DNA of 64,000 nt from Mesomycoplasma ovipneumoniae (GTDB taxonomy: Bacteria; Bacillota_I; Bacilli_A; Mycoplasmatales; Metamycoplasmataceae): contig NZ_CP142136.1 in assembly GCF_035918255.1 (NCBI RefSeq), positions 806,001-870,000 of the forward strand, given 5' to 3'. Position 1 is the first letter of the stretch, and each line of letters begins with the position of its first letter. The translations under genes and the position numbers were made by a program. Below the pieces are notes generated by a model. It was not told where the DNA came from, searched no databases, and saw only the letters and a list, made by a program, of their open reading frames with translations. Positions 53,682 to 63,544 of the stretch are shown here, in pieces.

Positions 53682-53728
53682 ATTTTAAACTTATTTAAAT
53701 AAATATATTTTCCTTTTTATAAAATTTT

Positions 53729-53762
53729 ATTTTTCACCTCTAAAAATTTAAAAGTGAAAAAT
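53729..53762 (-). other. Hairpin between rpmJ and rpsM
   Basis: ATTTTTCAC and GTGAAAAAT are 16 nt apart in the 109-nt gap between rpmJ (ends 53791) and rpsM (starts 53681). It may be an attenuator or an autoregulatory site; no consensus protein-binding motif was recognised. Confidence 0.35.
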
Positions 53763-53790
53763 ACTAACAAAATAGAACAAAAATCAAAAA

Positions 53791-53904
53791 CTATCCTTGT
53801 CTTTGTTTGTGTTTTTTTAAAACACAAATTACACGGTTCACCGAACGACGCTTAATTATTTTGCAATCTTTGCAAATTTTTTTAATACTTGCTCGAACTT
53901 TCAT
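53791..53904 (-). CDS. rpmJ: 50S ribosomal protein L36
   Basis: 37 residues: [20 protein letters not shown] then a second Cys ([13 protein letters not shown]) and His, forming the zinc-binding form of L36. It lies between infA and rpsM as expected. Confidence 0.95.
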   Translation of the reverse strand: MKVRASIKKICKDCKIIKRRSVNRVICVLKKHKQRQG

Positions 53905-53941
53905 TTTTTTCCTTTAAATTCAGGTAATAATTTCAAAAAAA

Positions 53942-54169
53942 TTATTTAAAGCGGTAAACAATTCTTCCTTTTGAAAGATCATAAGGTGACATTTCAACCT
54001 TAACGCTGTCGCCTAAAATAATTTTAATGTGGTGAAGTTTCATTTTCCCAGCAACATGACAATTTAATTTTACTCCGTTTTCAAGAGTTACTTCATATTC
54101 TTGGGAGTTAAAAACGTGTGATATTTTACCTTGAAATAATAATTTTTGTTCTTTTGAAGAATTTTGCAT
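53942..54169 (-). CDS. infA: Translation initiation factor IF-1
   Basis: 75 residues. A single S1/OB-fold: FQGKISHVFNSQEYEVTLEN, VAGKMKLHHIKIILGDSVKV and DLSKGRIVYRFK are conserved. The N-terminus MQNSSKEQKL replaces the usual MAKED. It occupies the decoding A-site during initiation. The ATG directly abuts the map stop. Confidence 0.95.
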   Translation of the reverse strand: MQNSSKEQKLLFQGKISHVFNSQEYEVTLENGVKLNCHVAGKMKLHHIKIILGDSVKVEMSPYDLSKGRIVYRFK

Positions 54170-54922
54170 CTATTTTTGATCCATTTCTGTTAGTATTATT
54201 CCCTTCCCGTCTTGAATTAAAATTGTCTGTTCATAGTGGGAAGTTTTTTTACCATCATTTGATTGTACCGATCATCCGTCTTTTAAAATTTTTATTCGCG
54301 GAGAACTTTGGACGATCATTGGTTCAATACAAATTACCATATTATTTTTTATTTTTTTTCCAGTGCCCGGGACACCAAAATTGAAAATATTAGGATTTTC
54401 GTGCAATTTTTTGCCAATACCATGGCCACAAAATTCAACAGGAGTAAAAAATCCATAAGACCTTATGACTTGATTGATAGCAAAACCAATGTCACCTGTT
54501 GTTGCGCCAGGTTTGATTGCCTTGAAGCCGGCAAAAAAAGCTTCCTCGGCGCATTTTATTAGTTTTTCATTTTCAGCATTTGGGCCAAGTGATTTACTAA
54601 AAGCACTGTCGGCAAAAAAACCATTATAAGATAGTCCTAAATCAACTGAAACCAAATCACCTTCTTGAAGAATGTAGTCATTTGGAATACCATGAATAAG
54701 GATTTCATTAACACTTATACAAATAGTTGCCGGAAAACCGTGATAATTTAAAAATGCTGGTTTGGCGCCTCTGGCAATAATCTCATCAAAAGCGATGGCA
54801 TCAATTTCTTTTAAAGAGATCCCTGGTCTTACAAAGTCATAAATTTTTTTCTTGACTTCTGCCAGGAGTTTAGCGGCAATTTTTAGTTGTTCAATTTCAA
54901 ATTCTGTTTTAATTAGAGACAT
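54170..54922 (-). CDS. map: Methionine aminopeptidase, type I
   Basis: 250 residues. It removes the initiator methionine. Metal ligands: VSVDLGLSYNGFFADSAF (two Asp), CGHGIGKKLHE (His), CIEPMI (Glu) and SHYEQTI (Glu). A UGA-Trp follows KILKDG. It overlaps adk by 10 nt in the classical secY-adk-map-infA order. Confidence 0.95.
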
Positions 54923-55554
54923 TTTTCAATTTCACTAACAATTTCGTCCAAACTTCTTTCAACATTTAAATAATGAATTTTACCATGTTTTATATAATAA
55001 TCGACAATTGGCGTTACAGATTCATTAAATTTTTCAATTCGAAGCTTAACAATTTCAGGACGATCGTCTGGACGAGTAAATAAAGGTTCACTATCAATGT
55101 CGCATGTATTTTCTACTTTTGGTTTTGCTAGTAATAAATTATATGATTTTTGACATTTACTGCAAAACAAACGTTGAGAAAGACGGCTAACTATTGTCTC
55201 TGGTTTGATTTCAAGGTAAAAAACTTTGTCAACATCAATTTTATTTTCGTTCATAAAATTGAGTTGATTTAATGTTCGTGGGTAGCCATCAAGAATATAA
55301 CCTGTCTGCGGTGAGAGTTGACTGATAAAATTTGACAATAAATCGTTAGTAATTTCATCAGGAACATATAGACCATTTTTAACATAGTTTTGAATTTTCT
55401 CGGCAAAATCACGATCTTTTTTGATTTTTTCACGGAAAAGATTACCAGTAGAAATATGAACTAATTTAAACTTGTCAACTAGAATTTTTGAAATACTACC
55501 TTTTCCAGAACCAGGGGCGCCAATTAGAAGAATTTTTGAATTAGATAATGACAT
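54913..55554 (-). CDS. adk: Adenylate kinase
   Basis: 213 residues, the long form with a zinc-type lid. P-loop GAPGSGKGSIS, NMP-binding GNLFREKI and GYPRTLNQL, and lid CSKCQKSYNLLL...CDID, where a Cys3/Asp-type metal site is likely. It interconverts AMP, ADP and ATP. Confidence 0.96.
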   Translation of the reverse strand: MSLSNSKILLIGAPGSGKGSISKILVDKFKLVHISTGNLFREKIKKDRDFAEKIQNYVKNGLYVPDEITNDLLSNFISQLSPQTGYILDGYPRTLNQLNFMNENKIDVDKVFYLEIKPETIVSRLSQRLFCSKCQKSYNLLLAKPKVENTCDIDSEPLFTRPDDRPEIVKLRIEKFNESVTPIVDYYIKHGKIHYLNVERSLDEIVSEIEKCL

Positions 55555-55583
55555 TGTTAAATTTTGAGACCTTTTTTAATTTT

Positions 55584-57005
55584 TTACCATAATAAATCAC
55601 GACTTGACTTCGCTGAGGAAGAATCTTGTTTATATGTAAGATTTTTGCGGATTTTTTTGGTTTGTTTTAATACTTTTTGTGCTCCATAACGTGCTTTAAT
55701 TTGCGATATAGTTTCAAGAGCAGTTGTTCCTAAAATTATTATTGAAGTTCCTGAAAAAGTTATTGCCGAAGGTAGACCTAACATTATCGCAACTGGCTGG
55801 AAAATTCCAAGAAAAGTCAAATAAATAGCACTAAATACTGAAATTCTAAGAATAACGCCAATTAAATAATCTTCAGTTTGCTCACCAGGACGAATACCGG
55901 GGATAAAAGTTGAATTTTTGGCAAAATCCTGGGAAATTTTATCAATCCGCGATTGCTGAAGCGACATAATAATGCTAAAAATAATATTACATACAATAAA
56001 TATACTAAGACCAATTGGATGATGAATTTGCAAATTATTATCGATTCAATTACGGGCAGCTGAAGTGTTTCGGTCAAAAAATCCAGTCAAAAGTGAAGGG
56101 ATTGAAACAACAATTAAAGCAAAAATTATTGGCATAATTCCGGCTGGATTTAGTTTTAAAGGCAAAACCGATATTTCTTTAATGTTTTTGGACATCCCTG
56201 AACCAGTTTGTTGAATTGGGATTTTTCTCTCAGCCAAATAAACATAAACTGATATAAATAAAATAGCCAAAAATGCAACAATATAAAGGATAAAACTAAG
56301 AACTTGTGTTATTAGTGATGAAGGCGAAGAAAGATCGACTAAATACTCAAAAGCATGACGAAAACGTTGTGGAAGACCAACAACTATTCCCGAAAAAATT
56401 AATAACGAAGTCCCGTTTCCTACACCTTTATCGGTTATCTGTTCGGCTAAAAACAAGGAAAAAAGCGAACCAGCAACTAAAATTAAGGGTAAAATAAACC
56501 AAATATATGCAGCGCTAGTAATTTCTAAACGAACAAAGCCAAAACTTTCATTAAGAATAACGGTTCGAATTAAAACAATTGCCTGAATAAGCGCAACAAG
56601 AAGAGTCAAAAATCTTGTAATTATATTGATTTTTCTTCTTCCGGCAGGACCAGACTGGGAAAGTCGATGAATTGGAGGGAAAATCTTTGTCTGAGCAATA
56701 AGCATGAACAAAGACGACGTAATAAAAGGGCTGATGCCTAAGGCAACAACTGAAAAATTAAGTAAACCGCCACCACCGACGGTATTAATGATACCTAAAA
56801 ATGAGTTGGTATCAATTTGGAATTGCAACAACCTGAGCCCAGGAATAGTAATTGTACCACAAACAATAAAAATTACCAATAAAAAAAATGTAAAAATTAT
56901 TTTGCGGGCAAGAACTTTTTCTTTATAAACAAGAAGGATATAATTTTTAAGACTTATATATCCAGAGTTTGTTTTTTCTCAAAGTTTAGCAAAAAGTTTG
57001 CTCAC
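55584..57005 (-). CDS. secY: Protein translocase subunit SecY
   Basis: 473 residues with ten membrane helices. The start is GTG at 57005, overlapping the rplO stop as TAGTG (MSKLFAKLWEKTNSGYISLK when initiated with Met); the first internal ATG is too late. Conserved are GISPFITSSLFMLI, RKINIITRFLTLLVALIQA, AEQITDKGVGNGTSLLIF, and NPAGIMPIIFA and STFIPGIRPGEQT. It forms the Sec channel with SecE (26733-26969). Confidence 0.96.
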
Positions 57006-57451
57006 TAGTTTACCTCAGTAATTGAACCGCCGAGCTCTTCAATTTTAGCTAGTGCCGCTGCAGAATAAGCATTTGTTGTTACAAAAAGTTTTTTTGTTAA
57101 TTCACCTTTTGCAAGTAATTTTGCTGGCAAATTACGTTTTTTAAGCACACCTTTAAGATAAAGTGACTCAAGACTAACTTTATCCCCATCTTGATAACGG
57201 CTTTCAAGATCTGATAAATTAAAGATTTCATATTGTTTTGAGTTAAAATTGCGGAAACCAATTTTTGGCACACGACGAAATCAAGGGTTTTGACCACCTT
57301 CAAAGCCAAGACGAACAGTTGAACGTTTTTTTTGTCCAGATTGACCTCTACCGGCTTGTTTACCTTTTCCAGCAGCATGCCCACGCCCTTTACGGTGTTT
57401 TTTTGTTCTTGCACCAGGGGTATAAGTTAAATTTTCAAGTCTTATTGCCAT
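57005..57451 (-). CDS. rplO: 50S ribosomal protein L15
   Basis: 148 residues. The N-terminal tail carries [20 protein letters not shown] and [14 protein letters not shown], both typical, followed by the globular domain (SYLKGVLKK-like and [13 protein letters not shown]). It has its own -10 element upstream, unlike the usual continuous spc operon. Confidence 0.96.
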
Positions 57452-57479
57452 ATTTGTTCCTATTTTTTTAAGTTTTATA

Positions 57480-57485
57480 ATTATA
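57480..57485 (-). promoter_or_regulatory. -10 element before rplO
   Basis: The minus strand reads AAAGTATAATTATAAAAC with the TATAAT ending 29 nt before the rplO ATG; a loose TTGAAA lies 19 nt further upstream. It would restart transcription of rplO-secY-adk-map and the following genes. Confidence 0.45.
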
Positions 57486-57535
57486 CTTTATTTTAAAACT
57501 TTTTTTTCAAAAAACATAAAAAAAGTTTTAAGTAA

Positions 57536-57574
57536 TTTTTAGTGCCTAAATTTTACCCTAAGGCACTAAAAATT
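57536..57574 (-). terminator. Hairpin between rpsE and rplO
   Basis: TTTTTAGTGCCTTA and TAGGCACTAAAAA form a strong stem on the minus strand about 60 nt after the rpsE stop, followed by A/T-rich sequence with a U-run after about 12 nt. It sits where rpmD (L30) lies in bacteria that have it. Confidence 0.45.
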
Positions 57575-57634
57575 TAAAGATTTTTTGCTATTTTTTAAAT
57601 AAAGGGAAAAATTTATGAATTTGAGAAGCAAAAG

Positions 57635-58264
57635 TTATTTTTTTTGGGCTAAAACTTGTGAAGGATTAAGATCACGAAGTTCAGCTATTTGATTAATAGT
57701 TTTAAGTCCTAAAAGCGCTTTCAGAGTTGCACGCACAACGTTAATTTTTGTTCTTGATCCGTAAGTTTTTGTATAAATATCAGTATACCCAGCAAGTTCA
57801 ACAACAGCACGCACGGTATTTGAAGCAACAATTCCTTTACCTCTTGGGGCTGGTTTGATGAGAATTTTTGAGGCTGAATATTTAGCATTTATCTCATGTG
57901 GAACGGTTGATCTTCGGTAAATTGGCACAGACACAAGCCGGTTTTGTGCATCTTTTACGGCTTTCCGAATTGAGTCTTGCACTTCGTTAGCTTTTCCGTG
58001 ACCTAGGCCAACTTTTCCTTTTTTATTACCAACAACGGCAAAAGCGCTAAAAGAAAAACGGCGACCACCTTTTACAACTTTGGTTACACGGGCAACTGAA
58101 ATTATTCTCTCTTCAAACTCAGGGCGAAAATTTTTTTCTTTTGGTTTTTGACGCTGACCACGTGGACGTTGACGGCCTGCTTCTTTTGGACTGAATTGTT
58201 TTTGATTTTGACTGTTTTGATTTGTTTTTTGCTGATTTGGTTTATTGTGAAGATTTGTATCCAT
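57635..58264 (-). CDS. rpsE: 30S ribosomal protein S5
   Basis: 209 residues, longer than the usual 165 because of an N-terminal extension of about 50 residues rich in Asn, Gln, Lys and Arg. The core is normal: [32 protein letters not shown] and [19 protein letters not shown]. It contributes to decoding accuracy at the mRNA entry. Confidence 0.96.
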   Translation of the reverse strand: MDTNLHNKPNQQKTNQNSQNQKQFSPKEAGRQRPRGQRQKPKEKNFRPEFEERIISVARVTKVVKGGRRFSFSAFAVVGNKKGKVGLGHGKANEVQDSIRKAVKDAQNRLVSVPIYRRSTVPHEINAKYSASKILIKPAPRGKGIVASNTVRAVVELAGYTDIYTKTYGSRTKINVVRATLKALLGLKTINQIAELRDLNPSQVLAQKK

Positions 58265-58265
58265 T

Positions 58266-58631
58266 TTAGAATTTTACTCCTTGGGCTCTTAATGATTCGG
58301 CAAAAGCTTTAATGCGACCATGATATAAATAACCGCTTCGGTCAAAAACAAAAGGATTTTCTTCCAATTTAAGCTCTTTTAATTTAGCGTATAATTCAGG
58401 GGCTAAATTACTTGCAGCTTGGATATTTCCGCTATATTTATCAGTCTTGTCAAGTGTTGAAACCGAAAGGATAACTTGATTTTTTCAAGGATCAAAAATA
58501 TAAGCATAAAAATGACGTAAAGATTTATATACGCCAATCCGGTATTTTTTTTGGTCTTGGTGCGAAGGACTAAGTTTTGCTAAAATACGGACATGTTTTG
58601 CTTTTCGGTGAAAATTACGTGATTTTTGCAT
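58266..58631 (-). CDS. rplR: 50S ribosomal protein L18
   Basis: 121 residues with UGA-Trp in [14 protein letters not shown], which breaks it in standard-code translation. [18 protein letters not shown] and [20 protein letters not shown] are the 5S rRNA-binding L18 signatures. It lies between rplF and rpsE. Confidence 0.95.
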
Positions 58632-58633
58632 AA

Positions 58634-59173
58634 TTATTTAGAAGCTTTTTTCCCTTCTTTGAGTTTAAGAATTTCGTTACTATAAGAAATTCCTTTGCCT
58701 GAATAAGGATTTGGCCGGCGAACTTGACGAATTTGGGCGCTAAATTGGCCAACTTTTTGTTTGTCAATACCTTTAATTACAATAGTTGTTGCATTTGGTA
58801 CTAAAACATCAAGTTCATTTGGCACTTTGAGTTCAACTGGATGAGAATAACCAACTAAAAGTTCGATAACTTTTTCTTTTAGTGTTGCCTTATACCCAAC
58901 CCCTTTAATTTTGAGTTCTTTTTGAAAACCTTTTGAGACACCAGTCAACATTCCACTAAGGTGAGAATTTGTTGTTCCATGAAGTTGTTTTACTTGTTTA
59001 TCTTCAGATTTTCTGATTGTTTTTAGTGTACTGTTTTCTTCAATAATTGTAATTAAATCAGAAAATTGGCGCTCTAAAATACCCAACGGACCTTGAATTT
59101 TAACATTTGAGCCATTAATTTCAACACTAACTTTTTCAGGAATAATTAAAACACGATTACCGACACGTGACAT
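58634..59173 (-). CDS. rplF: 50S ribosomal protein L6
   Basis: 179 residues from MSRVGNRVLIIPEKV; an ATG four codons earlier (59185) overlaps the rpsH stop and is possible. GVGYKATLKEKVIELLVGYS and the C-terminal RQVRRPNPYSGKGISYSNE are diagnostic. Confidence 0.96.
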   Translation of the reverse strand: MSRVGNRVLIIPEKVSVEINGSNVKIQGPLGILERQFSDLITIIEENSTLKTIRKSEDKQVKQLHGTTNSHLSGMLTGVSKGFQKELKIKGVGYKATLKEKVIELLVGYSHPVELKVPNELDVLVPNATTIVIKGIDKQKVGQFSAQIRQVRRPNPYSGKGISYSNEILKLKEGKKASK

Positions 59174-59178
59174 ATTTT

Positions 59179-59574
59179 TTACCAAATGTAGGCGATAATT
59201 TCACCGCCGACATTTTCCTTTCTTGCTTGTGAATCAGTTAAGAGCCCTTTTGAAGTTGATAAAATTGCAATTCCGTAGCCAGATTGGACAAAAGGAATTT
59301 TTTGGGCAGGGGCATAAACGCGAAGCGAAGGTTTAGAAATTCTTTTAAGTCCAGAAATTGATGAAGTATTTCCTTTGTATTTGAGCTCAACAGTTATTGT
59401 TTTTTTAAGCTCGCCTTCAATTTGGAAATCTTTAATATATCCAGCTTCTTTAATAATTTCTAACATTTTTGCTTTAATTTTTGAATGTTGAAATGATACT
59501 TGTTTGTGTTTTCTGATTGTTGCATTCCGAATTCGGGTTAGCATATCAGCAATTGGATCTGTTATAAAAGCCAT
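59179..59574 (-). CDS. rpsH: 30S ribosomal protein S8
   Basis: 131 residues. [15 protein letters not shown] at the start and [20 protein letters not shown] with GGEIIAYIW at the end are typical. It binds the central domain of 16S rRNA and in many bacteria regulates the spc operon; no target stem was searched in detail. Confidence 0.97.
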   Translation of the reverse strand: MAFITDPIADMLTRIRNATIRKHKQVSFQHSKIKAKMLEIIKEAGYIKDFQIEGELKKTITVELKYKGNTSSISGLKRISKPSLRVYAPAQKIPFVQSGYGIAILSTSKGLLTDSQARKENVGGEIIAYIW

Positions 59575-59578
59575 AATT

Positions 59579-59764
59579 TTACCAACTCGCTTTCTTAATT
59601 CCAGGAATTCGTCCTTGGTGAGCCAAAGTACGAAAACAAATACGGCAAATACGGAATTTTCTTAAAACTGAATGAGAACGGCCACACAACTGACAACGAG
59701 TATAGGCGCGAACTTTGAATTTAGGAGCCCGATTTGCTTTGACTTTTCACGACATTTTTGCCAT
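59579..59764 (-). CDS. rpsN: 30S ribosomal protein S14, zinc-binding type Z
   Basis: 61 residues, short zinc form. [20 protein letters not shown] gives the C-x2-C-x12-C-x2-C finger. The UGA-Trp at position 6 ([15 protein letters not shown]) breaks it in standard-code translation. Stop TAA follows GIKKASW. Confidence 0.96.
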
Positions 59765-59799
59765 AGATTTATCCTTTAACCTAAAAAATTTTTAAAATT

Positions 59800-59831
59800 T
59801 TTTGCGAAAAAATTAACTTTTTTTCGCAAAA
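59800..59831 (-). other. Hairpin over the rplE stop codon
   Basis: TTTTGCGAAAAAA pairs with TTTTTTCGCAAAA around a five-to-six-base loop that contains the rplE stop on the minus strand. It lies in the only real gap (48 nt) between rplE and rpsN and could be a weak terminator or an mRNA-processing or stability element. Confidence 0.4.
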
Positions 59832-60358
59832 GGAAAGCCTAATAATTCAAGAAGTTTTAAGGCTTGCTCATTATTTTTTGCACTTGTTACTATTATTACA
59901 TCAAGTCCGCGAATTTTTGTGATTTTATCAAAAGTTATCTCAGGAAAAACGATTGATTCTTTAAATCCAAGGGCAAAATTTCCTTTGCCATCAAAAGATT
60001 TAGGGGAAAGACCACGAAAATCACGAATACGAGGAATTGCAATATTGAGAACTTTTGAAAGAAAATTTCACATTTGTTCACGACGGAGAGTAACTTTTCC
60101 ACCAACTGGCATTCCTTGACGAAGTTTTCAAGTTGCAAGTGATTTTTTTGCCACTGTTTTATACGGTTTTTGACCGGTAATGTTTGCAAGATCATCAAGA
60201 ACAGCTTCAATTGCTTTTGCATTTGTTACTTGATTTCCGGCAGTCATATTAACGACAACTTTTACAATTTTGGGAACTTCAGAAGGGGATTTGAAATTAA
60301 AATGGTCTTTTAGTTGGCCAAAAACATTATCACGATAGTGCTCTTGAAGCTTTGTCAT
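59813..60358 (-). CDS. rplE: 50S ribosomal protein L5
   Basis: 181 residues from [12 protein letters not shown]; the ATG at 60406 would overlap rplX and is not used. [40 protein letters not shown] (UGA-Trp) and [20 protein letters not shown] are L5 signatures. It binds 5S rRNA with L18. Confidence 0.96.
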
Positions 60359-60359
60359 A

Positions 60360-60683
60360 CTAAATAGCCTTTCCTGTTTTTTTTGCAATTCGGGTTTTTT
60401 TACCATTTTCTACTTTAAAACCAACACGAGTTGGAACAGCTGGCTTATCTTTTCCAGCTTTTTTGGCAACCAAAGCTAGTTTTGAAAGTAAAATTGGCGC
60501 TTCAAAAGTGACAACTTCACCTTTTGTATTTTGATTTGAAGGTTTACGGTGTTTTGTTTTAATATTAACATCTTTAACAATTGCCGCATTTTTTGCAGGA
60601 ATTATTTCAAGGACAGATGAGACTTTACCTTTGTCATCGCCAGATAAAACTACAACTGAATCATTTTTACGAATTTTTTGCAT
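60360..60683 (-). CDS. rplX: 50S ribosomal protein L24
   Basis: 107 residues. The KOW motif [20 protein letters not shown] starts at residue 10, followed by [18 protein letters not shown] and the [19 protein letters not shown] tail. It initiates 50S assembly. Stop and rplE start are adjacent. Confidence 0.96.
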   Translation of the reverse strand: MQKIRKNDSVVVLSGDDKGKVSSVLEIIPAKNAAIVKDVNIKTKHRKPSNQNTKGEVVTFEAPILLSKLALVAKKAGKDKPAVPTRVGFKVENGKKTRIAKKTGKAI

Positions 60684-60686
60684 TTT

Positions 60687-61055
60687 TTAGAGAACCTCCT
60701 GCGCCAGTGAAGCGATTTTTAGGTAACCTTTTTCACGGATTTCTCTGGCAATTGGCCCAAAAACACGTGTTCCTCTTGGAGTTCCATCCTCTTTGATAAT
60801 TACAACTGCATTGTCATCAAATTTTATATGTGAACCATTTGGACGACGAAGACCGTATGTTGAACGAACAATTAGTGCCTTAACAACTTGTCCTTCTTTA
60901 AGCATTCCGTTTGGAATTGCTTTTTTAACAGAAACTACAACAATGTCACCAATATTTGAAGTTTTTTTAACAGATCCACCTAAATTTCGGATTACACCAA
61001 CAATTTTTGCGCCCGAATTGTCAGCAACATTTAAACGAGATTGTTCTTGAACCAT
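60687..61055 (-). CDS. rplN: 50S ribosomal protein L14
   Basis: 122 residues from [17 protein letters not shown]; the longer frame to 61088 overlaps rpsQ and is a shadow. [37 protein letters not shown] and [20 protein letters not shown] are canonical. Confidence 0.97.
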   Translation of the reverse strand: MVQEQSRLNVADNSGAKIVGVIRNLGGSVKKTSNIGDIVVVSVKKAIPNGMLKEGQVVKALIVRSTYGLRRPNGSHIKFDDNAVVIIKEDGTPRGTRVFGPIAREIREKGYLKIASLAQEVL

Positions 61056-61056
61056 T

Positions 61057-61341
61057 TTAGACTTCTCCTTTTTTTTGTAAAACCTCAACTAGACGGAAAT
61101 GTTTTGTTTTTGAAATTGGACGGCATTCTGCTATTTTAACAAAATCACCAACATTTGCTGTTCCTGCTTGGTCATGAGTTGCAAATTTTTTTGTCTTTTT
61201 GAACCGTTTTCCATAAAGTTTATGTTTATAAGCTGTCTCAACAGAAACCATTATTGTCTTATCAGAAGTTCGAATCACTTTTCCTTGCAGTGTTTTACGA
61301 AGATTACGCTTTTGGGGAATTTTTTCTAAATTATTGTTCAT
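61057..61341 (-). CDS. rpsQ: 30S ribosomal protein S17
   Basis: 94 residues. [20 protein letters not shown] and [20 protein letters not shown] with [15 protein letters not shown] define S17. The start overlaps the rpmC end by 11 nt. Confidence 0.96.
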   Translation of the reverse strand: MNNNLEKIPQKRNLRKTLQGKVIRTSDKTIMVSVETAYKHKLYGKRFKKTKKFATHDQAGTANVGDFVKIAECRPISKTKHFRLVEVLQKKGEV

Positions 61342-61690
61342 TTTGGCTACTCATTTCTGCTGGTTTTGTTTGAATTTTTGGGGCTAAAAGCGGCTTGATA
61401 TGCGCATTAAAATGGGCTTTTATTGATTTTGGCGATTTTGCAAATACGACTTTTTGCGCTTTTTTTTGCTTTTTGGTGAGTTTTTTTGGCTTTGGATTTT
61501 GGCTTAATTTTTGCTCAGAAAGAATTGTTAAAATTCGGGCAATTATTTTACGAATCTGGCTGATTTTGTGAGTTTGATCTAAATTTGAACTTTGATTTTT
61601 AAATCTTAAAATAAATAATTCAGAACGGTATTCAAGAAGAAGTGCATTAAGTTCGCTTGGTGTTTTTTTTAAAAGTTCTTTATATTCCAT
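61331..61690 (-). CDS. rpmC: 50S ribosomal protein L29 with C-terminal extension
   Basis: 119 residues, almost twice the usual 65. The L29 domain is residues 1-62 (KELLKKTPSELNALLLEYRS, ISQIRKIIARILTILSEQ). The extension is basic and Pro/Lys/Ala-rich (KPKKLTKKQKKAQKV), ending SSQNEQ. Long L29 tails occur in several mycoplasmas; the function of the tail is not known. Confidence 0.93.
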   Translation of the reverse strand: MEYKELLKKTPSELNALLLEYRSELFILRFKNQSSNLDQTHKISQIRKIIARILTILSEQKLSQNPKPKKLTKKQKKAQKVVFAKSPKSIKAHFNAHIKPLLAPKIQTKPAEMSSQNEQ

Positions 61691-61697
61691 TGTTTTC

Positions 61698-62108
61698 CTA
61701 AGATATAGTTACTATTTTTCATTTTAGTGGTAATTTATGTCCACCAAGTCGAAGTGCATCACGAGCAACATCGTCTTTTACACCTTTAATTTCAAACATC
61801 ATTGTATTTTTTTTAACAACAGCGACTCAACGATCAACTGAACCTTTTCCAGATCCCATCCGCACTCCAATTGGCTTAGAAGTTAAAGACAAATGTGGAA
61901 AAATTCGAATAATAACTTGACCTTCACGTCCCATTCTTCTTGTAATTGCAATACGGGCAGCTTCGATTTGGGCCGCAGAAATTCAGGCAGAACCAACGGC
62001 TTGAAGTCCATAGTCACCAAAGGCTAAAAAATTTCCTGAGTGTGCTTCCCGTTTATCGTGATAAAGACGGAAAGTTTTACGGTGCTTAGTTTTTTTTGGT
62101 TGCAACAT
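61698..62108 (-). CDS. rplP: 50S ribosomal protein L16
   Basis: 136 residues. [56 protein letters not shown] and [16 protein letters not shown] are diagnostic. The AGGAG ribosome binding site is formed by the last rpsC codons. UGA-Trp residues break it in standard-code translation. Confidence 0.96.
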
Positions 62109-62110
62109 TT

Positions 62111-62794
62111 TTATCTCCTTTTATCACTTCTTATTACAGATTCAATATCAATTTTTTGTCTTGACTCACCAAGTGAGACTCAAACTTTAACGCCCAAAAT
62201 TCCGTAAGTTGTTTTTGCAATTGCGGTTGCATATTCAACATTTTGACGCAAAGTGTGCAATTTCATTTCACCTTCGGCATAACCTTCAGAACGAGCCATT
62301 TCAACACCATTAAGACGACCAGAGACAAGTGTTTTTACCCCTTTTGCGCCCGCTTTTAGTGCGGTTCGAATTGCAAATTTTTGGGCAATTCGGTATGAGC
62401 CACGTTGTTCAAGTTTTTGGGCGATTGTTTCAGCCATTAATTTTGCATTTAATTCAGGATTTGTGATTTCAATTGCATCAATGTGTAAAACAATTTTCCG
62501 GTTTTTAAGAGTTTTTTTAAGTTGTTCAACAATTTTTTTCAGATTTTCGCCTGAAGATCCAAGAAATGAACCAAGTCTTGCTGTATATACTAAAACAGTA
62601 ATTGCATTGTTGCGATCACGACGAATTATTGTGTTTCCAATTTGGTATTCACGGGTTAATTTTTCAAAAAAACGGTGAATTTTAACATCTTCTAACAAAT
62701 TAGCGGCAAATTTATTTTTCTCTGCATACCAAATTGCATTATGAGCTCTTGTTATTCCAAAACGGAAACCATTTGGATTTACCTTTTGTCCCAT
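62111..62794 (-). CDS. rpsC: 30S ribosomal protein S3
   Basis: 227 residues. [20 protein letters not shown] at the start, the KH domain ([20 protein letters not shown], where the GxxG loop is degenerate) and the C-terminal domain [20 protein letters not shown] followed by [17 protein letters not shown] (UGA-Trp). It has mRNA helicase activity at the entry tunnel with S4 and S5. Confidence 0.97.
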
Positions 62795-63255
62795 TATTTT
62801 TCTCCTTGTTTTGGATTTAAGTCTTGATTGTTAGTTTCTGGTAAAACTTCAGCAGAAGTTGTTGCCGGTTCAAAAGACTCAAAAGTACTTGAATCTTCAG
62901 TGTCGCCTAGAGCTGCAAGAACAACCTTAAAATGAGAAGTTCTTTTAAGAATTTGACTTGCTGATCCTTTTGCCCGTGGACGAAAACGTTTTAGCGTTGG
63001 ACCTTCATTAACAATCGCTGATTTTACAACTAAATTTGCTTGTTCAAGACCATGATTATTAATTGCATTGGCAATGGCAGAATTAATTAGTTTTCTAAAA
63101 ATTGGTGATGCTTTTTTATTAGTATGGGCCAAAATTGAAAGGGCTTCAAAGACAGGTTTATTTTTAACTAAATTAGCAACAAGGCGTGCTTTTGAGGCAG
63201 AAATTCTTTGGGTTTTTAAAGAAGCAACTGCATAATTATTGTTTTCGAAATTCAT
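62794..63255 (-). CDS. rplV: 50S ribosomal protein L22 with acidic C-terminal tail
   Basis: 153 residues. The core ([60 protein letters not shown]) is normal. About 38 extra residues at the end are Glu/Ser/Thr/Asn-rich ([15 protein letters not shown]). The stop overlaps the rpsC ATG by one base. Confidence 0.95.
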   Translation of the reverse strand: MNFENNNYAVASLKTQRISASKARLVANLVKNKPVFEALSILAHTNKKASPIFRKLINSAIANAINNHGLEQANLVVKSAIVNEGPTLKRFRPRAKGSASQILKRTSHFKVVLAALGDTEDSSTFESFEPATTSAEVLPETNNQDLNPKQGEK

Positions 63256-63268
63256 TTATATTGTCCTT

Positions 63269-63544
63269 TTATTTCTTTTTAGCCTTGTCTTTTCCGTGTC
63301 CATAATAAGTTCTTGTTGGCGAAAACTCACCTAATTTGTGACCTACCATATCATCAGTAACATAAACTTCGTTAAAAATTTTGCCATTGTGGACCAAAAA
63401 AGTTAGACCAACAAACTGGGGAAAAATAGTTGACCGGCGTGATCAAGTCTTAATTGGTTTGCGTGAATTTTTCATAATTGCATCATCAACTTTTTTAAGA
63501 AGATGCTCATCAGCAAATGGACCTTTTTTAAGTGAACGAGCCAT
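63269..63544 (-). CDS. rpsS: 30S ribosomal protein S19
   Basis: 91 residues. [20 protein letters not shown], the [20 protein letters not shown] segment (UGA-Trp) and [20 protein letters not shown] are diagnostic. Its ATG overlaps the rplB stop as TAATG. Confidence 0.96.
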
